Shown: one piece after another, positions 1 through 8,655 of the stretch
How the letters are laid out: the number at the start of each line of letters is the position of its first letter
How positions within the stretch are numbered: position 1 is the stretch's first letter
Made by a program: the position numbers and the translations under genes
The notes under the pieces: generated by a model
The model's database searches: none
Seen by the model: the letters and a program-made list of their open reading frames with translations, nothing else
What the model was told of the DNA's origin: nothing
Source: Streptomyces sp. NBC_00820
Lineage (GTDB): Bacteria; Actinomycetota; Actinomycetes; Streptomycetales; Streptomycetaceae
Direction of reading: 5' to 3'
Length of the DNA stretch: 64,000 nt
Assembly (NCBI RefSeq): GCF_036347055.1
Contig: NZ_CP108882.1
Span: forward strand, 7,242,001-7,306,000

Positions 1-1248
1 GTCGGCGGGGCAGCGGCCCTGGATGACGTACCGGCCCAGGTACGCGGCCACGGCGTCGGTGACCGCGCGGGTGGCGCCGAGCCGGGGCAGCGCCTGGAGC
101 GCCGCCGAGAAACAGGTGACGGCGGCGTCGCGCAGCTCGGGGTCGGTGAGACCGTCCCGGGCCGCGTCGGCCCACAGCGGGTTGTGCGGGGCGGGCAGGT
201 TCAGCGCGCGCTCCGCCAGGGGCTTCACGGCCCGGTGGGCCGTCTCGGCGGCCTCGGCGTCGTCGAACAGTGCCGCCGTCACCGCGAGCGGGACGATCCA
301 GCCGTCGTCGCCGGGTTGTGCGTCGATCATCCTCAGCTCCAGATGGCCACGCGGCCTGACCGGCGGGAACAGTGTGGTCAGGTGGTAGTCGAGGTCCGCC
401 CGGGTGGGCGGCCGGGGGGAGTGCGAGCGGGTCCACTCGCGGAAGGTCAGCTCTTCGGGGACCTCCCACGGGCCGTCGTCCCCGCGGACGCACATGACGG
501 GTGAGTCCAGGACGTGCCGCGCCCAGCCGGCCCGCGGGTCGCCGTCCGGCGGTGGCGCACCGGCGCGGCCCGCGCCGATCTCCATCCACACCAGCTGCCG
601 GGTGGACCGCCAGCCCGTGGGCCGCCGCCCGACCACGGGGGAGTTGGCGAACGCGGCCACCAGAACCGCGCCCAGCTGGTGCGCCAGCCACCAGCGCTCC
701 TCGTGCCCCAGCGGGCCCGGCTCCTCGTACCCGGCGTCCAGGCACACCTGGACGGAGGCCGAGGCGCACATCATGTGCCGGCCGGCCGTGCCCGTGCGGT
801 CCAGGCACGCCTCCATGGCGTCATAGCGAGGTTCGTGAAGGAAACGGCGGGGTGCGTGCCAGGGGTCATGTCCCACGCCGACCAGTCCCAGGTCGTCCTC
901 GGCGAGGACGGCGCGGACGGTGTCCAGGTCGGCGGAGACGAGGTCCACGCACTCCATCAGGGAGGCGGCGGGGGGCGAGCTGAGCTCCAGCTGCCCGCCG
1001 GGTTCGACGGTGAGCGCCGAGTGCAGCGGCACCGTCCGCAGGGCGGTGTAGGCCGCTGCGAGTCGTTCGGGTGTCACGGGGAGCTGCGGCAGCCGCAGCT
1101 CGTGGACGAGCCATTCCACCTCGACCCCGAGCGTGCGGGGCGGGCCGGTCTTGAAGCAGATTCCCCGTACGAGGGCTTCCACCTCGGCCTCGGTGACGGC
1201 GGTACGACTTTCCGTACATTCACCGCCATCGCTCAATGAGTTGGACAT
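1..1248 (-). CDS. egtA: EgtA, glutamate-cysteine ligase of ergothioneine synthesis (3' end cut by window)
   Basis: This is the first 416 codons of an ATP-dependent glutamate-cysteine ligase of the GCS2/EgtA type, which joins glutamate and cysteine to gamma-glutamylcysteine, the sulfur donor for ergothioneine. The start is ATG at 1248 behind a clear AGGAGG seven bases upstream. The family signature GVEVEW lies near residue 40, followed by a PGGQLELSSPP segment near 80 and the ATP-grasp-like body with WMEIGAGR and HLELRMIDAQP. The frame stays open to base 1, so the C-terminus and the expected egtB-C-D genes lie beyond the window. A short Cys-containing ORF overlaps the start (see 1233..1379). 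Plain GshA is the alternative, but the short N-terminus and family look favour EgtA. Confidence 0.85.
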   Translation of the reverse strand, partial: MSNSLSDGGECTESRTAVTEAEVEALVRGICFKTGPPRTLGVEVEWLVHELRLPQLPVTPERLAAAYTALRTVPLHSALTVEPGGQLELSSPPAASLMECVDLVSADLDTVRAVLAEDDLGLVGVGHDPWHAPRRFLHEPRYDAMEACLDRTGTAGRHMMCASASVQVCLDAGYEEPGPLGHEERWWLAHQLGAVLVAAFANSPVVGRRPTGWRSTRQLVWMEIGAGRAGAPPPDGDPRAGWARHVLDSPVMCVRGDDGPWEVPEELTFREWTRSHSPRPPTRADLDYHLTTLFPPVRPRGHLELRMIDAQPGDDGWIVPLAVTAALFDDAEAAETAHRAVKPLAERALNLPAPHNPLWADAARDGLTDPELRDAAVTCFSAALQALPRLGATRAVTDAVAAYLGRYVIQGRCPAD

Positions 1249-1379
1249 GTCGGGATCCTCCTGAGATTCCACCATGTCGCCGTCCCGGCTTTCGGTGGGC
1301 CGGGCAGGCACTCGTCCCACCCAAGACCCTCGCACCGAATCGCACAAGGGCGCCCATCGGGACGTTCGGGATCGGTCAT
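1233..1379 (-). CDS. Candidate 48-aa leader peptide overlapping the egtA start
   Basis: A 48-codon ORF starts at ATG 1379 with GAGGAAG about seven bases upstream and stops at TGA 1235-1233, overlapping the egtA start by 16 bases in another frame. The peptide contains four cysteines (residues 12, 16, 24 and 45) and a Trp pair. The overlap would let ribosomes finishing the leader re-initiate at egtA. A Cys-bearing leader in front of a cysteine-consuming enzyme hints at cysteine-dependent control, but the Cys codons are scattered, not consecutive. It may also be a chance ORF. Confidence 0.35.
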   Translation of the reverse strand: MTDPERPDGRPCAIRCEGLGWDECLPGPPKAGTATWWNLRRIPTCPTH

Positions 1380-1522
1380 CACCGCTTCCTCGCGCGTTTC
1401 CGCCCGCTTCGGGCCAGGGAAACTCCGTTGCATCGCCTCACCAGCATCACTCAGGATGCGTGCGTGAGCACGACGGGGAAGAACACGAGGTCCGCGCTCA
1501 TGGCGCCCACGGGGGTGGCGCC

Positions 1523-2365
1523 ATGAGCGCGCGGCTGCGCGGGATCGCGGCGGAGACCGAGGCGATCGTGGCGGCGGGGGGCTACCGCGCGCCGGACGGC
1601 GCGGAGGTGTCCCTGACGGCGGAGGTCGAGGCCGCCAGGGCGGCGACAAGGATGTACGGCCCCGAACCGGTCCTGGTGCCGGCGGGGGCGCCCGGAGCGC
1701 CTGAGACCGGCACGTTCTTCGAGGTCACCGGCGAGAGCAGCCTGGAGGCCGCCCGCCGACTGGCCGCCGGCGCACCGGTGGCCGTCCTCAACTTCTCCTC
1801 GGCCCGGAACCCGGGCGGCGGCTACCTGAACGGCGCCCAGGCCCAGGAAGAGGCCCTCTGCCGCGCCTCGGCGCTGTACACCTGTCTGCTCCAGGCCCGC
1901 GCCTTCTACGACCACCACCGCGCGCACCGTGACCCGCTCTACTCCGACCGGGTGATCCACAGCCCGGCCGTGCCGGTGTTCCGCGACGACCGGGGCCGGC
2001 TGCTGGCGCGGCCGTACGCGGCGGGCTTCCTCACGGCGGCCGCCCCCAACGCCGGCGTGGTGCGCCGTACGGCACCGGAACGCGCCGGTGACCTCCCGGC
2101 CGCCCTCGCCGCACGTGCAGAGCGGGTCCTGGAGACCGCCGCCCTCCACGGCTACCGGCACCTGGTGCTCGGCGCCTGGGGCTGCGGCGTCTTCCAGAAC
2201 GATCCGGCCCAGGTCGCGGGGGCGTTCCGCGACCTGCTCGGCCCGGGTGGCCGGTTCTCGCAGACGTTCGCACACGTGGTGTTCGGCGTCCTGGACCGCA
2301 CACGGGGTGCCGTGGTGCGTGAGGCTTTCGCCGTGGCGTTCCCGGAGGGGCAGCCGGTCCGCTAG
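1523..2365 (+). CDS. PARG-like macrodomain protein (TIGR02452 / DUF2263 family)
   Basis: A 280-residue cytoplasmic protein of the microbial-type poly(ADP-ribose) glycohydrolase family, which removes ADP-ribose from proteins or other targets. The diagnostic loop GGGYLNG...QEE is at residues 98-110, with E109-E110 in the catalytic position, preceded by VAVLNFSSARNPGGG. Downstream are the macrodomain segments GFLTAAAPNAG and LGAWGCGVFQNDP. ATG 1523 begins the conserved region; the frame is open further upstream, but that extension has no family character. The gene stands alone, divergent from egtA. The physiological substrate in Streptomyces is not evident from the sequence. Confidence 0.82.
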   Translation: MSARLRGIAAETEAIVAAGGYRAPDGAEVSLTAEVEAARAATRMYGPEPVLVPAGAPGAPETGTFFEVTGESSLEAARRLAAGAPVAVLNFSSARNPGGGYLNGAQAQEEALCRASALYTCLLQARAFYDHHRAHRDPLYSDRVIHSPAVPVFRDDRGRLLARPYAAGFLTAAAPNAGVVRRTAPERAGDLPAALAARAERVLETAALHGYRHLVLGAWGCGVFQNDPAQVAGAFRDLLGPGGRFSQTFAHVVFGVLDRTRGAVVREAFAVAFPEGQPVR

Positions 2366-2556
2366 GTCGGACGGGAGCGGTCCACGTGCCGCGGGGCCGA
2401 GTGGCGGCGCGGCGCTCCGCCGGGGGTACGGCATCGCGCTTCGCCCGGGGTACGCCGGTGCGCTGCGCCCGGGACCTCAGGCCCGGCCCCGGCCCTGTAC
2501 GGGCGTTGGTGCCGGTCGCCGGTCGCTGGTTGCCAGCTGCCGGCTGCCGGCTGTCG

Positions 2557-2698
2557 GCCGTCGAGCCGGGGCCTGAGGTGCGGTCGCCGCGAGGGGGCGT
2601 CCGCCGCCGAGCCGGGGCCCGAGGCACTGCAAGGCGCGGGCGTCAGCCGCCGAGTCGGGGCCCGAGGCGCTGCCGGTGCGGGCGTCCGCCGTCGGGCC
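2557..2698. repeat. Three degenerate tandem copies of a 42-46 bp GC-rich unit
   Basis: Copies begin at 2557, 2603 and 2646, each opening with GCCG(C/T)CGAG(C/T)CGGGGCC and ending in GGGCGTC; a partial fourth starts at 2688. The array fills the gap between the converging PARG-like and PemK-like genes. The rest of 2366-2704 holds only related short G/C-rich repetition and no recognisable gene. Confidence 0.7.
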
Positions 2699-2704
2699 GG
2701 TGTC

Positions 2705-3151
2705 TCAGGTCCAGCCGTAGCGCTCGTGGAGCCGGTGGCGGACCAGATTGAACCGCATCCGGTCCAGCGCGCACGCCTCCCGGCGCATGCCGTCCTCGTG
2801 CAGCCGCAGCACACGCTCCACGGCCACCCACGAGTCGCGCCCCGAGCGGTCCCACGGCCCGCTGCCGATCGCCACCCACTCCCGGTCGCTGTCGTGCCGC
2901 TTGCTGGACAGCTGCACGGCGAGGAAGGTCCCGGCCGCCTCCCGGGCGACGACCAGCACCGGCCTGTCCTTGCCCCGGCCGTCGTTCTCCTCGAACGGCA
3001 CCCAGGTCCAGACGATCTCCCCCGGATCCGGGTCGCCGTCATGGGCGGGGGAGTACTCGGTACGGACCCGGCCGACCTCGCGCGGTTCGGCCTCGGTGGT
3101 GGCGTGGGGGCCGGAACGGCCCGGAACGTTCTCATCGGTGTACGTGCTCAC
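2705..3151 (-). CDS. PemK/MazF-like endoribonuclease-fold protein
   Basis: A 148-residue protein that I read as a type II PemK/MazF-like toxin fold. The region from about residue 38 shows the family pattern: a strand ending in IVWTWVPFEE, then KDRPVLVVARE, AVQLSSKRHD, a GSGPWDRSGRDSWVAVERV segment and a C-terminal REACALDRMRFNLV helix. These correspond to the SH3-like barrel of MazF (…RPvlVis… and S-s pattern). GTG 3151 is chosen as start; GTG 3160 is equally possible. No antitoxin ORF lies next to it, so it may be an orphan or a domesticated member. It is divergent from the LRV protein gene. Confidence 0.65.
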   Translation of the reverse strand: MSTYTDENVPGRSGPHATTEAEPREVGRVRTEYSPAHDGDPDPGEIVWTWVPFEENDGRGKDRPVLVVAREAAGTFLAVQLSSKRHDSDREWVAIGSGPWDRSGRDSWVAVERVLRLHEDGMRREACALDRMRFNLVRHRLHERYGWT

Positions 3152-3298
3152 GACACGCACCCTAATGACTCCCTCCCAGGTTGCAACCGGCGCCCCACGC
3201 ACTGGGGTTGTGCCGGGCGGATGCCGATGTGCGCTGCGTGTGAAGGATGTTGGGATCTGCCGCGTAGGCTCGCCACGCAGGAGGCCCCGGGGGGCCGG

Positions 3299-4894
3299 AT
3301 GACACACGGGGGAGTCCAGGGCATGCCCACGCCTGAACAGATCTGGCAGGAAGCCGACTTGGCCACACGCCGGCTCGCCGGCATCGCGCTCAACCCGGCG
3401 GTGACCCAGGATGTCCTGCTACGGCTGCTCGCCGACGCGCCTCTGGCCGTACGGATGGTGCTGTGCCGGGACCGTGAAGTGCCCGAGGCCGTCGTCGACG
3501 CCGTGATCGAGCACCCCGACCCGCGTACGCGCGGCTTCTTCGCCAGCAATCCGCACGTCGACCCCGCCCGGCGGGCCCGACTGGTGGACGATCCGGACTG
3601 GATCGTGCGGGCCAACCTCGCCGAGGGCCCCCGCACGGAGTTCCCGGCGCGGCCCGGCCCACTGCCCGACGCCACGGTCGTCCACATGATCAGCACGTAC
3701 GACAACGAACTCCTGCAGTCTCTCTACCGGCAGATCTCCCCCGGGCTGTGGCGGGCGATGCCCACGCACCCGGTCGCGGAAGTGCGCCGCTGGGGGGTCA
3801 TGCAGTGGAACCGGTTGTCACCGGACACAAGGGCGGCCCTGCTCGCGGACCCTGACGGCGGAGTCCGGGAGGCGGCCCTGCGGCACGCGCGCTACGAGGA
3901 CCCGGCCTGGGTGGAAAGCGCCCTGCCCCCGCGACCGTGCCATGCCCGCACCGACATGCTGCTCCACCGGGCGCTGAGCAGAGCCGTCGTGGACGGCGTC
4001 CTCACCGCTCCGGCCGGCAAGGACGACAAGGCGATGATCGCCGGCAATCCCAGCCTCCCGGCCGAGGTGGTGGTCCTGCTCGCCGCCGATCCGGACCCGG
4101 AGGTGCGCGGAGCGGTCGCGCGCCGCGCGGACCTGCGGACCGCCGAGCGCCGCGCACTCGTGACCGATCCGGACCCGGACGTGCGCGGGGCGGTCGCCCG
4201 CCGCGCGGATCTGGGACCCGGCGAGCGCTCGACCCTCGCGAGGGACCCCGAGCGGGCGGTGCGGCTGGCCGTCTCCGTGCACCCCGCGCTCAGCGAGGAG
4301 GAACGGGCCGCGATCGACTACGACGTCCCCCTCGACTGCCGTTTCGGCGCTTACCCCGCCCCCGCGACACCCCGCGACCCCGAAACCGTCCGCCGTGCCG
4401 CCCTCTCCGGACACCCGATGCTGCGCCGCGAGGCCGCCGAGGACCACGCGCTGCCGCCGGACCTCGTGGCCCGGCTGGCCGAGGACGACGACCTCGGCGT
4501 ACGCGTGCTGCTGGCCCAGAACCACCCCGACGCCCCGCCGGCCCTCCTCCTGCGCGGCTTCCTGGAGTACACCGGCCCCGAACGCGCCCACCTGATCACC
4601 CGGCCGAACTTCCCGACCGCCGGCCTCGCCACGCTCGCCGGCCACGAGGATCCGCAGGTCCGCGCCCTGGCCGCGCGGGACCCGCAGGCCGCGGCGGCGA
4701 CCGTGGAGCGGCTCACCCGGGACCCCGACCCGAACGTGCGCGCAGCCCTGGCCCGCCACCCGAACCTCCCGCGGCCCAGGCTCGCGGAACTCCTCGGCGA
4801 CGACGAACTGGCTCACGCCGCCGCCGCGAACCCGGCGCTGGACCCGGCCACGATCGACCGCCTCCTCACGACGAACGGCCGGGGTCCCTGGTGA
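3299..4894 (+). CDS. Leucine-rich-repeat-variant / HEAT-like repeat protein
   Basis: A 531-residue all-helical repeat protein. Units of 20-25 residues recur throughout with patterns such as DPDPEVRGAVARRADLR, DPDPDVRGAVARRADLG and DPDPNVRAALARHPNLP, that is a D-P-D-x-x-V-R-x-A-x-A-x-x-P/A-x-L core as in LRV repeats. No signal peptide or membrane segment is seen, so a cytoplasmic scaffold is likely. The start could be ATG 3299 or ATG 3323; the latter has a better-spaced GGGGGAG. Function is unknown, and the neighbours (PemK-like protein, flotillin) do not define it. Confidence 0.7.
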   Translation: MTHGGVQGMPTPEQIWQEADLATRRLAGIALNPAVTQDVLLRLLADAPLAVRMVLCRDREVPEAVVDAVIEHPDPRTRGFFASNPHVDPARRARLVDDPDWIVRANLAEGPRTEFPARPGPLPDATVVHMISTYDNELLQSLYRQISPGLWRAMPTHPVAEVRRWGVMQWNRLSPDTRAALLADPDGGVREAALRHARYEDPAWVESALPPRPCHARTDMLLHRALSRAVVDGVLTAPAGKDDKAMIAGNPSLPAEVVVLLAADPDPEVRGAVARRADLRTAERRALVTDPDPDVRGAVARRADLGPGERSTLARDPERAVRLAVSVHPALSEEERAAIDYDVPLDCRFGAYPAPATPRDPETVRRAALSGHPMLRREAAEDHALPPDLVARLAEDDDLGVRVLLAQNHPDAPPALLLRGFLEYTGPERAHLITRPNFPTAGLATLAGHEDPQVRALAARDPQAAAATVERLTRDPDPNVRAALARHPNLPRPRLAELLGDDELAHAAAANPALDPATIDRLLTTNGRGPW

Positions 4895-4926
4895 GGGATC
4901 CCCGGCCGCCCGGCCGGACCACTGCG

Positions 4927-5016
4927 GGCTAGGGTCTTTCTTCCGGATCAGGCCGGCTCCGGTCTGCGGCGCCTTCTGGGCGACCCCGGCAAGATCCGGA
5001 AGAGAGGCCCTAAGCC
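4927..5016. repeat. Imperfect inverted repeat, possible MITE remnant or strong terminator
   Basis: GGGTCTTTCTTCCGGATC at 4932-4949 pairs with the reverse complement of 4993-5010 at 16 of 18 positions. The match extends outward through GGCTAGGG and CCCTAAGCC with one extra base. The 43-base interior is GC-rich. It sits between the convergent LRV and flotillin genes, and the right arm runs into the flotillin stop codon. Its long arms and CTAG-like edges resemble a small transposon-derived element more than an ordinary terminator. Confidence 0.55.
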
Positions 5017-6497
5017 TCCTGTTCCAACGGAATCTTCTGCGACGCGGGCGCCACGGCCCCGTTGGCCGCGGGCGAAGTGCCGTTCTGCGCCGGACCGTTC
5101 TGGTTCATCGACGACAGGAGCTGTCGCGCGAGGCCCAGTCCCGTGCCGCCCATGGTGAGCGCCTTGGCGAACATCTCGGCCATGCCGTCGGCACCGTTGA
5201 GCAGCACCATGTTGTCCACATTGCCGAAGGCGGACGCGCCGGCCTGGACGATCTCCGGCCAGTTCTCGGCGAGTTGCTGCGCGACGACCGCCTCCTGGTT
5301 CTCGGCGAGGGCGGCGGCACGGGCCTTGATGGCCTCCGCCTCCGCGAGACCCTGGGCCCTGGTCGCCTCGGCCTCCGCGAGACCCTTCGCCTGGGCGGCG
5401 GCGGCCTCGGCCTCACCGGTGGCCCGGGTGGCGGCGGCGGTGGCCGTACCCCGGGTCTTGGTGGCCTCCGCCTCGGCGCCCGCGGCCGTCTTGACCCGCG
5501 TGGCCTCGGCGGCGGCCGCCAGTTCCGTCTCCTTCGCCTTGGCCTGGGCCGCCGAGATCCGCACGTCACGCTCGGCCTCGGCCAGCGTCCGCTTCTCGTA
5601 GGCCTTGGCGTCGGCCGGCTTGCGGACGTCCGCCTGGAGCTGCTGCTCCCTGCGGTGCGCCTCCAGCTCCGCGACCCTCGTCTCCTGCACCACGACCTCC
5701 TGCCGGGCGGCCGCGTCGGCGAGCGGGCCGGCCTGGCGCGAGCTCGCCGCCGCCTTGTCCCGCTCGGCCTGGTAGCCGGCCTGGAGGATCTCGCTGTCCC
5801 GGGTGGCCTCCGCCATCCGGGCGTACGACTGCTGCTCGGCCTCGGTGGCGAGACGGTTCGCCTCCGCCTGGGCGATCCGCGCGTCCCGCTGCACGGCGGC
5901 AGCGTGCGGCATCGCCAGGTTCTGGATGTAGCCGGTCGGGTCCTCGATCTCGTGGATCTGCAGCGAGTCGACGATCAGGCCGAGCTTCTCCATCTCCGTA
6001 CCGCAGGCCGCCCGGGTCTGCCCGGTCAGCTTCTCCCGGTCGCGGATCATGTCCTCGACCGTCAACCCGCCCACGATGGAACGGAGATGACCGGCGAAGA
6101 CGTTGTGCACCCGCTCCGACATCATGCGCTGCTGGTCCAGGAAACGGCGGCCCGCGTTGGCGATCGACACGAAGTCGTCGCCCACCTTGAAGATGACCAC
6201 ACCCCGCACCTTCAGCGGAATGCCCTGGTGGGTCACGCAGTCCACCGACAACTCGGTCTCGTTCAGGTCGAGTGAGAGCTTGCGCACCGCCTGCACGCCC
6301 GGCAGCACCAGCGTGCCGCGGCCCGTGACGATACGGAAGCCCATGCCCTCCTCAAGGCCCTCGGTACGGTGCTTGGACCCCGAGATGATGAGTGCCTCGT
6401 TCGGCTCGGCGACCCGCCACATCATCTTGAACAGACCGATCAGAATGAGGACGGCAACGACGACCGCCCCCGCAACGACGCCGACAACCATCGGCAT
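5010..6497 (-). CDS. Flotillin-like SPFH membrane protein
   Basis: A 495-residue band-7/SPFH scaffold protein of membrane microdomains. Residues 3-25 form one transmembrane or hairpin segment, followed by VAEPNEALIISG, the SPFH domain (about 30-200, with LDLNETELSV and QHEIEDPTGYIQNL-like end), then a long Ala/Glu-rich coiled coil (about 215-420) containing repeated AEAEATRAQGLAEAEA blocks. The C-terminus is Asn/Ala-rich. ATG 6497 is chosen because GGGGG lies just upstream and the membrane segment follows; 39 more codons are open upstream. The small NfeD-like gene 134 bases upstream on the same strand is its usual partner. Confidence 0.88.
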   Translation of the reverse strand: MPMVVGVVAGAVVVAVLILIGLFKMMWRVAEPNEALIISGSKHRTEGLEEGMGFRIVTGRGTLVLPGVQAVRKLSLDLNETELSVDCVTHQGIPLKVRGVVIFKVGDDFVSIANAGRRFLDQQRMMSERVHNVFAGHLRSIVGGLTVEDMIRDREKLTGQTRAACGTEMEKLGLIVDSLQIHEIEDPTGYIQNLAMPHAAAVQRDARIAQAEANRLATEAEQQSYARMAEATRDSEILQAGYQAERDKAAASSRQAGPLADAAARQEVVVQETRVAELEAHRREQQLQADVRKPADAKAYEKRTLAEAERDVRISAAQAKAKETELAAAAEATRVKTAAGAEAEATKTRGTATAAATRATGEAEAAAAQAKGLAEAEATRAQGLAEAEAIKARAAALAENQEAVVAQQLAENWPEIVQAGASAFGNVDNMVLLNGADGMAEMFAKALTMGGTGLGLARQLLSSMNQNGPAQNGTSPAANGAVAPASQKIPLEQEA

Positions 6498-6630
6498 ACG
6501 CCCCCTTTGGATGGTGCCCTTTCGGCACCGAACGAAGGGAGTGTGCGCCTTCGCAAGCCCCCGGTGAAGACGCTGACGAATCCTTGTTGCAATCTTGATG
6601 CCCAACGCCGCCACCTGGGGCGGAGCATGC

Positions 6631-6849
6631 TCAACTGTCGTATGCGGCGGTGACGTAGACGGTTCTGGGCGGCAGGTACTCCACCACCATCACCACGGTG
6701 CCCGGCGTGATCCGGGCCGTCCCCACGGCCGCGTAGGCGAGGAAGTGCTCAGCGCCGCCGCGCACCCGGACGATCACCTCGCCGACCAGCCCGGGCCCGA
6801 TCGTCCCCGTCACCCGTCCCATGAGCCCGACCATCGACGCATCGTCCAT
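6631..6849 (-). CDS. Short NfeD-like OB-fold partner of flotillin
   Basis: A 72-residue protein with the beta pattern of the NfeD C-terminal OB-like domain: GRVTGTIGPGLVGEVIVRVRG, then AYAA, then ARITPGTVVMVVEYLPPRTVYVTAA. It lacks the protease and membrane parts of full NfeD, as in short NfeD1b-type partners. It is just upstream of the flotillin gene on the same strand, which fits the known genomic pairing. ATG 6849 is preferred; a start at 6879 would add ten residues. Confidence 0.65.
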   Translation of the reverse strand: MDDASMVGLMGRVTGTIGPGLVGEVIVRVRGGAEHFLAYAAVGTARITPGTVVMVVEYLPPRTVYVTAAYDS

Positions 6850-6907
6850 GGCCACAGGGTACGGCGGGAACGAGCCCACGCCGAAGGGCAGTTCGCACGC
6901 GGTGCCG

Positions 6908-8392
6908 CTACGGTCGGACGACCGAGGGCCCAGAGGCGTCCCCGCCCGCCCCGTTTTGCCGCCCAGACCCCTTCACCTCGCCCGCCCCGCCCGTCCCCTG
7001 CGGCGGCCACAGCTCGTGCCAGCGCAGTTCCGCCTCCAACTGGGCGGCGACGGACACCAGCAGGGGCTCGCTGCCGGCCGGGCCGAGCAGTTGGGCGCCC
7101 ACGGGGAGGCCGCCGCTCACGAAGCCCGCGGGCACGTTCACGCCGGGCCAGCCCAGCACGTTCCACGGCCAGGCATAGGGGCAGGCGGCGATCATCGCCC
7201 GGTCGGTGGCGAACCCGCGAAGGTGGTACAGGGCGCCGACCGCGGGCGGCGGGGCGGCCGTCGTCGGGGCGAGGATCACGTCGTACGACGTGAAGAACGC
7301 GCCGATCCGTCGGTGCAGAACCGCCTCCGCGCGCCGGGCCGCCCGCAGCGGGGCCCCGCCGAGCAGCCGGCCCAGCCGGGCCGCGTCCCGGGTGCGCGGG
7401 TCGAGCAGGGCGGGGTCCGGGGCCTCGCGGACCCGGTCGGCGATGCCTGCGGTGGCACGCGGCACGAAGGTGAGCCCGATCCGGCCGTAGGGAGGGTCGG
7501 CCTCCTCCACGAGGTGCCCCAACTCAGCCAGCCTGTCCGCGAGTTCGATGACCCGCGCCCGTACCTCCGGCAGCAGACGGGCCGGTACGGCGGTGAACGG
7601 CGGCTTCAGCGACAGGGCGACGCGCAGCCGGCCGGGGTCGCGGCCGACCGCGTCCGCCACCGTGAGGGCCGGTGGCCGGTGCGGATCCCGGTCGTGGTTG
7701 CCGCTCGCCGCGTCCAGCAACAGGGCCGCGTCGGCGACCGTACGGGCCAGGGTGCCGTTGACCGTGATGCCGTGGAACGACTCCCCGAGCGGCCAGGTCG
7801 AGATGCGTCCGCGCTGTGGCTTGATGCCGATCAGGTGGGTCCAGGAGGCCGGGATCCGTATCGAACCGGCGCCGTCCGAGCCGAGCGCGGCCGGGACCAG
7901 CCCCGCGGCGACGGCGGTGGCCGAACCGCCCGAGGAACCGCCGGGGGTGTGGCCGGTGTGCCAGGGATTCCGGGTCTCCCCGAACGCCGGCCCCTCGGTG
8001 AACGGCCACTGCCCCAGCTCACAGGTGTTCGTCTTGCCGACGATCACGGCTCCGGCCGCGCGCAGCCGTCGTACCGCCTCCCCGTCCTCCGCGGCCGGCG
8101 GGAAGTCGCCCCGGCAGCCGAACGCGGTCGGCTCGCCCGCCACGTCCATGTCGTCCTTCACCGCGACCGGCACGCCGAGCAGCGGCCGGCGCACCCCCGC
8201 GGCCAACTCCCGGTCCGCGGCCTCCGCTTCGGCGAGCGCGGCCTCGGCGCGCACGATCCGGAAGGCGTTCAGGTCCGGCTGTGTCGCCTCGATCCGCACC
8301 AGCGCCCGTTCCACCAGCGCGCGCGAGGTCACCTCCCCCGCGGCAAGCGCGCGAACGGACTCCGCGAGGCCCGCGGGACGGTCGTGCACCAT
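6908..8392 (-). CDS. Amidase-signature family hydrolase
   Basis: A complete 494-residue member of the amidase signature family, hydrolysing an amide to acid plus ammonia or amine. The Ser-cisSer-Lys triad is intact: K79 in VPVAVKDD, the cis-Ser at S153 in GGSSGGS, and nucleophile S177 in GSDGAGSIRIPA. LIGIKPQRGR follows as expected. The C-terminal segment GLPVGAQLLGP is also typical. The substrate cannot be told; the GatA subunit is unlikely because no gatB or gatC is present. It lies downstream of nothing obvious and divergent from the TerD fusion gene. Confidence 0.88.
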   Translation of the reverse strand: MVHDRPAGLAESVRALAAGEVTSRALVERALVRIEATQPDLNAFRIVRAEAALAEAEAADRELAAGVRRPLLGVPVAVKDDMDVAGEPTAFGCRGDFPPAAEDGEAVRRLRAAGAVIVGKTNTCELGQWPFTEGPAFGETRNPWHTGHTPGGSSGGSATAVAAGLVPAALGSDGAGSIRIPASWTHLIGIKPQRGRISTWPLGESFHGITVNGTLARTVADAALLLDAASGNHDRDPHRPPALTVADAVGRDPGRLRVALSLKPPFTAVPARLLPEVRARVIELADRLAELGHLVEEADPPYGRIGLTFVPRATAGIADRVREAPDPALLDPRTRDAARLGRLLGGAPLRAARRAEAVLHRRIGAFFTSYDVILAPTTAAPPPAVGALYHLRGFATDRAMIAACPYAWPWNVLGWPGVNVPAGFVSGGLPVGAQLLGPAGSEPLLVSVAAQLEAELRWHELWPPQGTGGAGEVKGSGRQNGAGGDASGPSVVRP

Positions 8393-8586
8393 GACGTGAG
8401 CACCTCCGGGAGCCTCCGGACACCTTGTGTACTGAACGGTAACGTCAGAGCGGCGCGACGGCGACAGCGCGGCGCCGGGGAAAGGTGATGGCGGGGTGCC
8501 GGGAAACCGGAGACCGCCTGTTCAGCGCGACCGGGACATGGCGGCGATCCGTGAGGACTAAAGTCTCCTCATTGTGCGCCACGTCA

Positions 8587-8606
8587 CACCAAGGTGCCCC
8601 TTGGTG
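8587..8606. promoter_or_regulatory. Perfect 8-bp inverted repeat upstream of the TerD fusion gene
   Basis: CACCAAGG at 8587-8594 and CCTTGGTG at 8599-8606 form a perfect inverted repeat around TGCC, about 50 bases before the TerD-fusion start. It could be an operator or a 5' UTR hairpin. Nothing else is seen in the 262-base divergent gap. Confidence 0.45.
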
Positions 8607-8655
8607 GCTGTGATGCCGTGGTGCACGGTGATATCGCAGCAATCTGGGGGGATTC

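Noticed and set aside
2726..3298. 190-residue N-terminal extension of the LRV protein
   Set aside because: It overlaps the PemK-like gene on the other strand entirely and has no repeat character. The real start is at 3299 or 3323.
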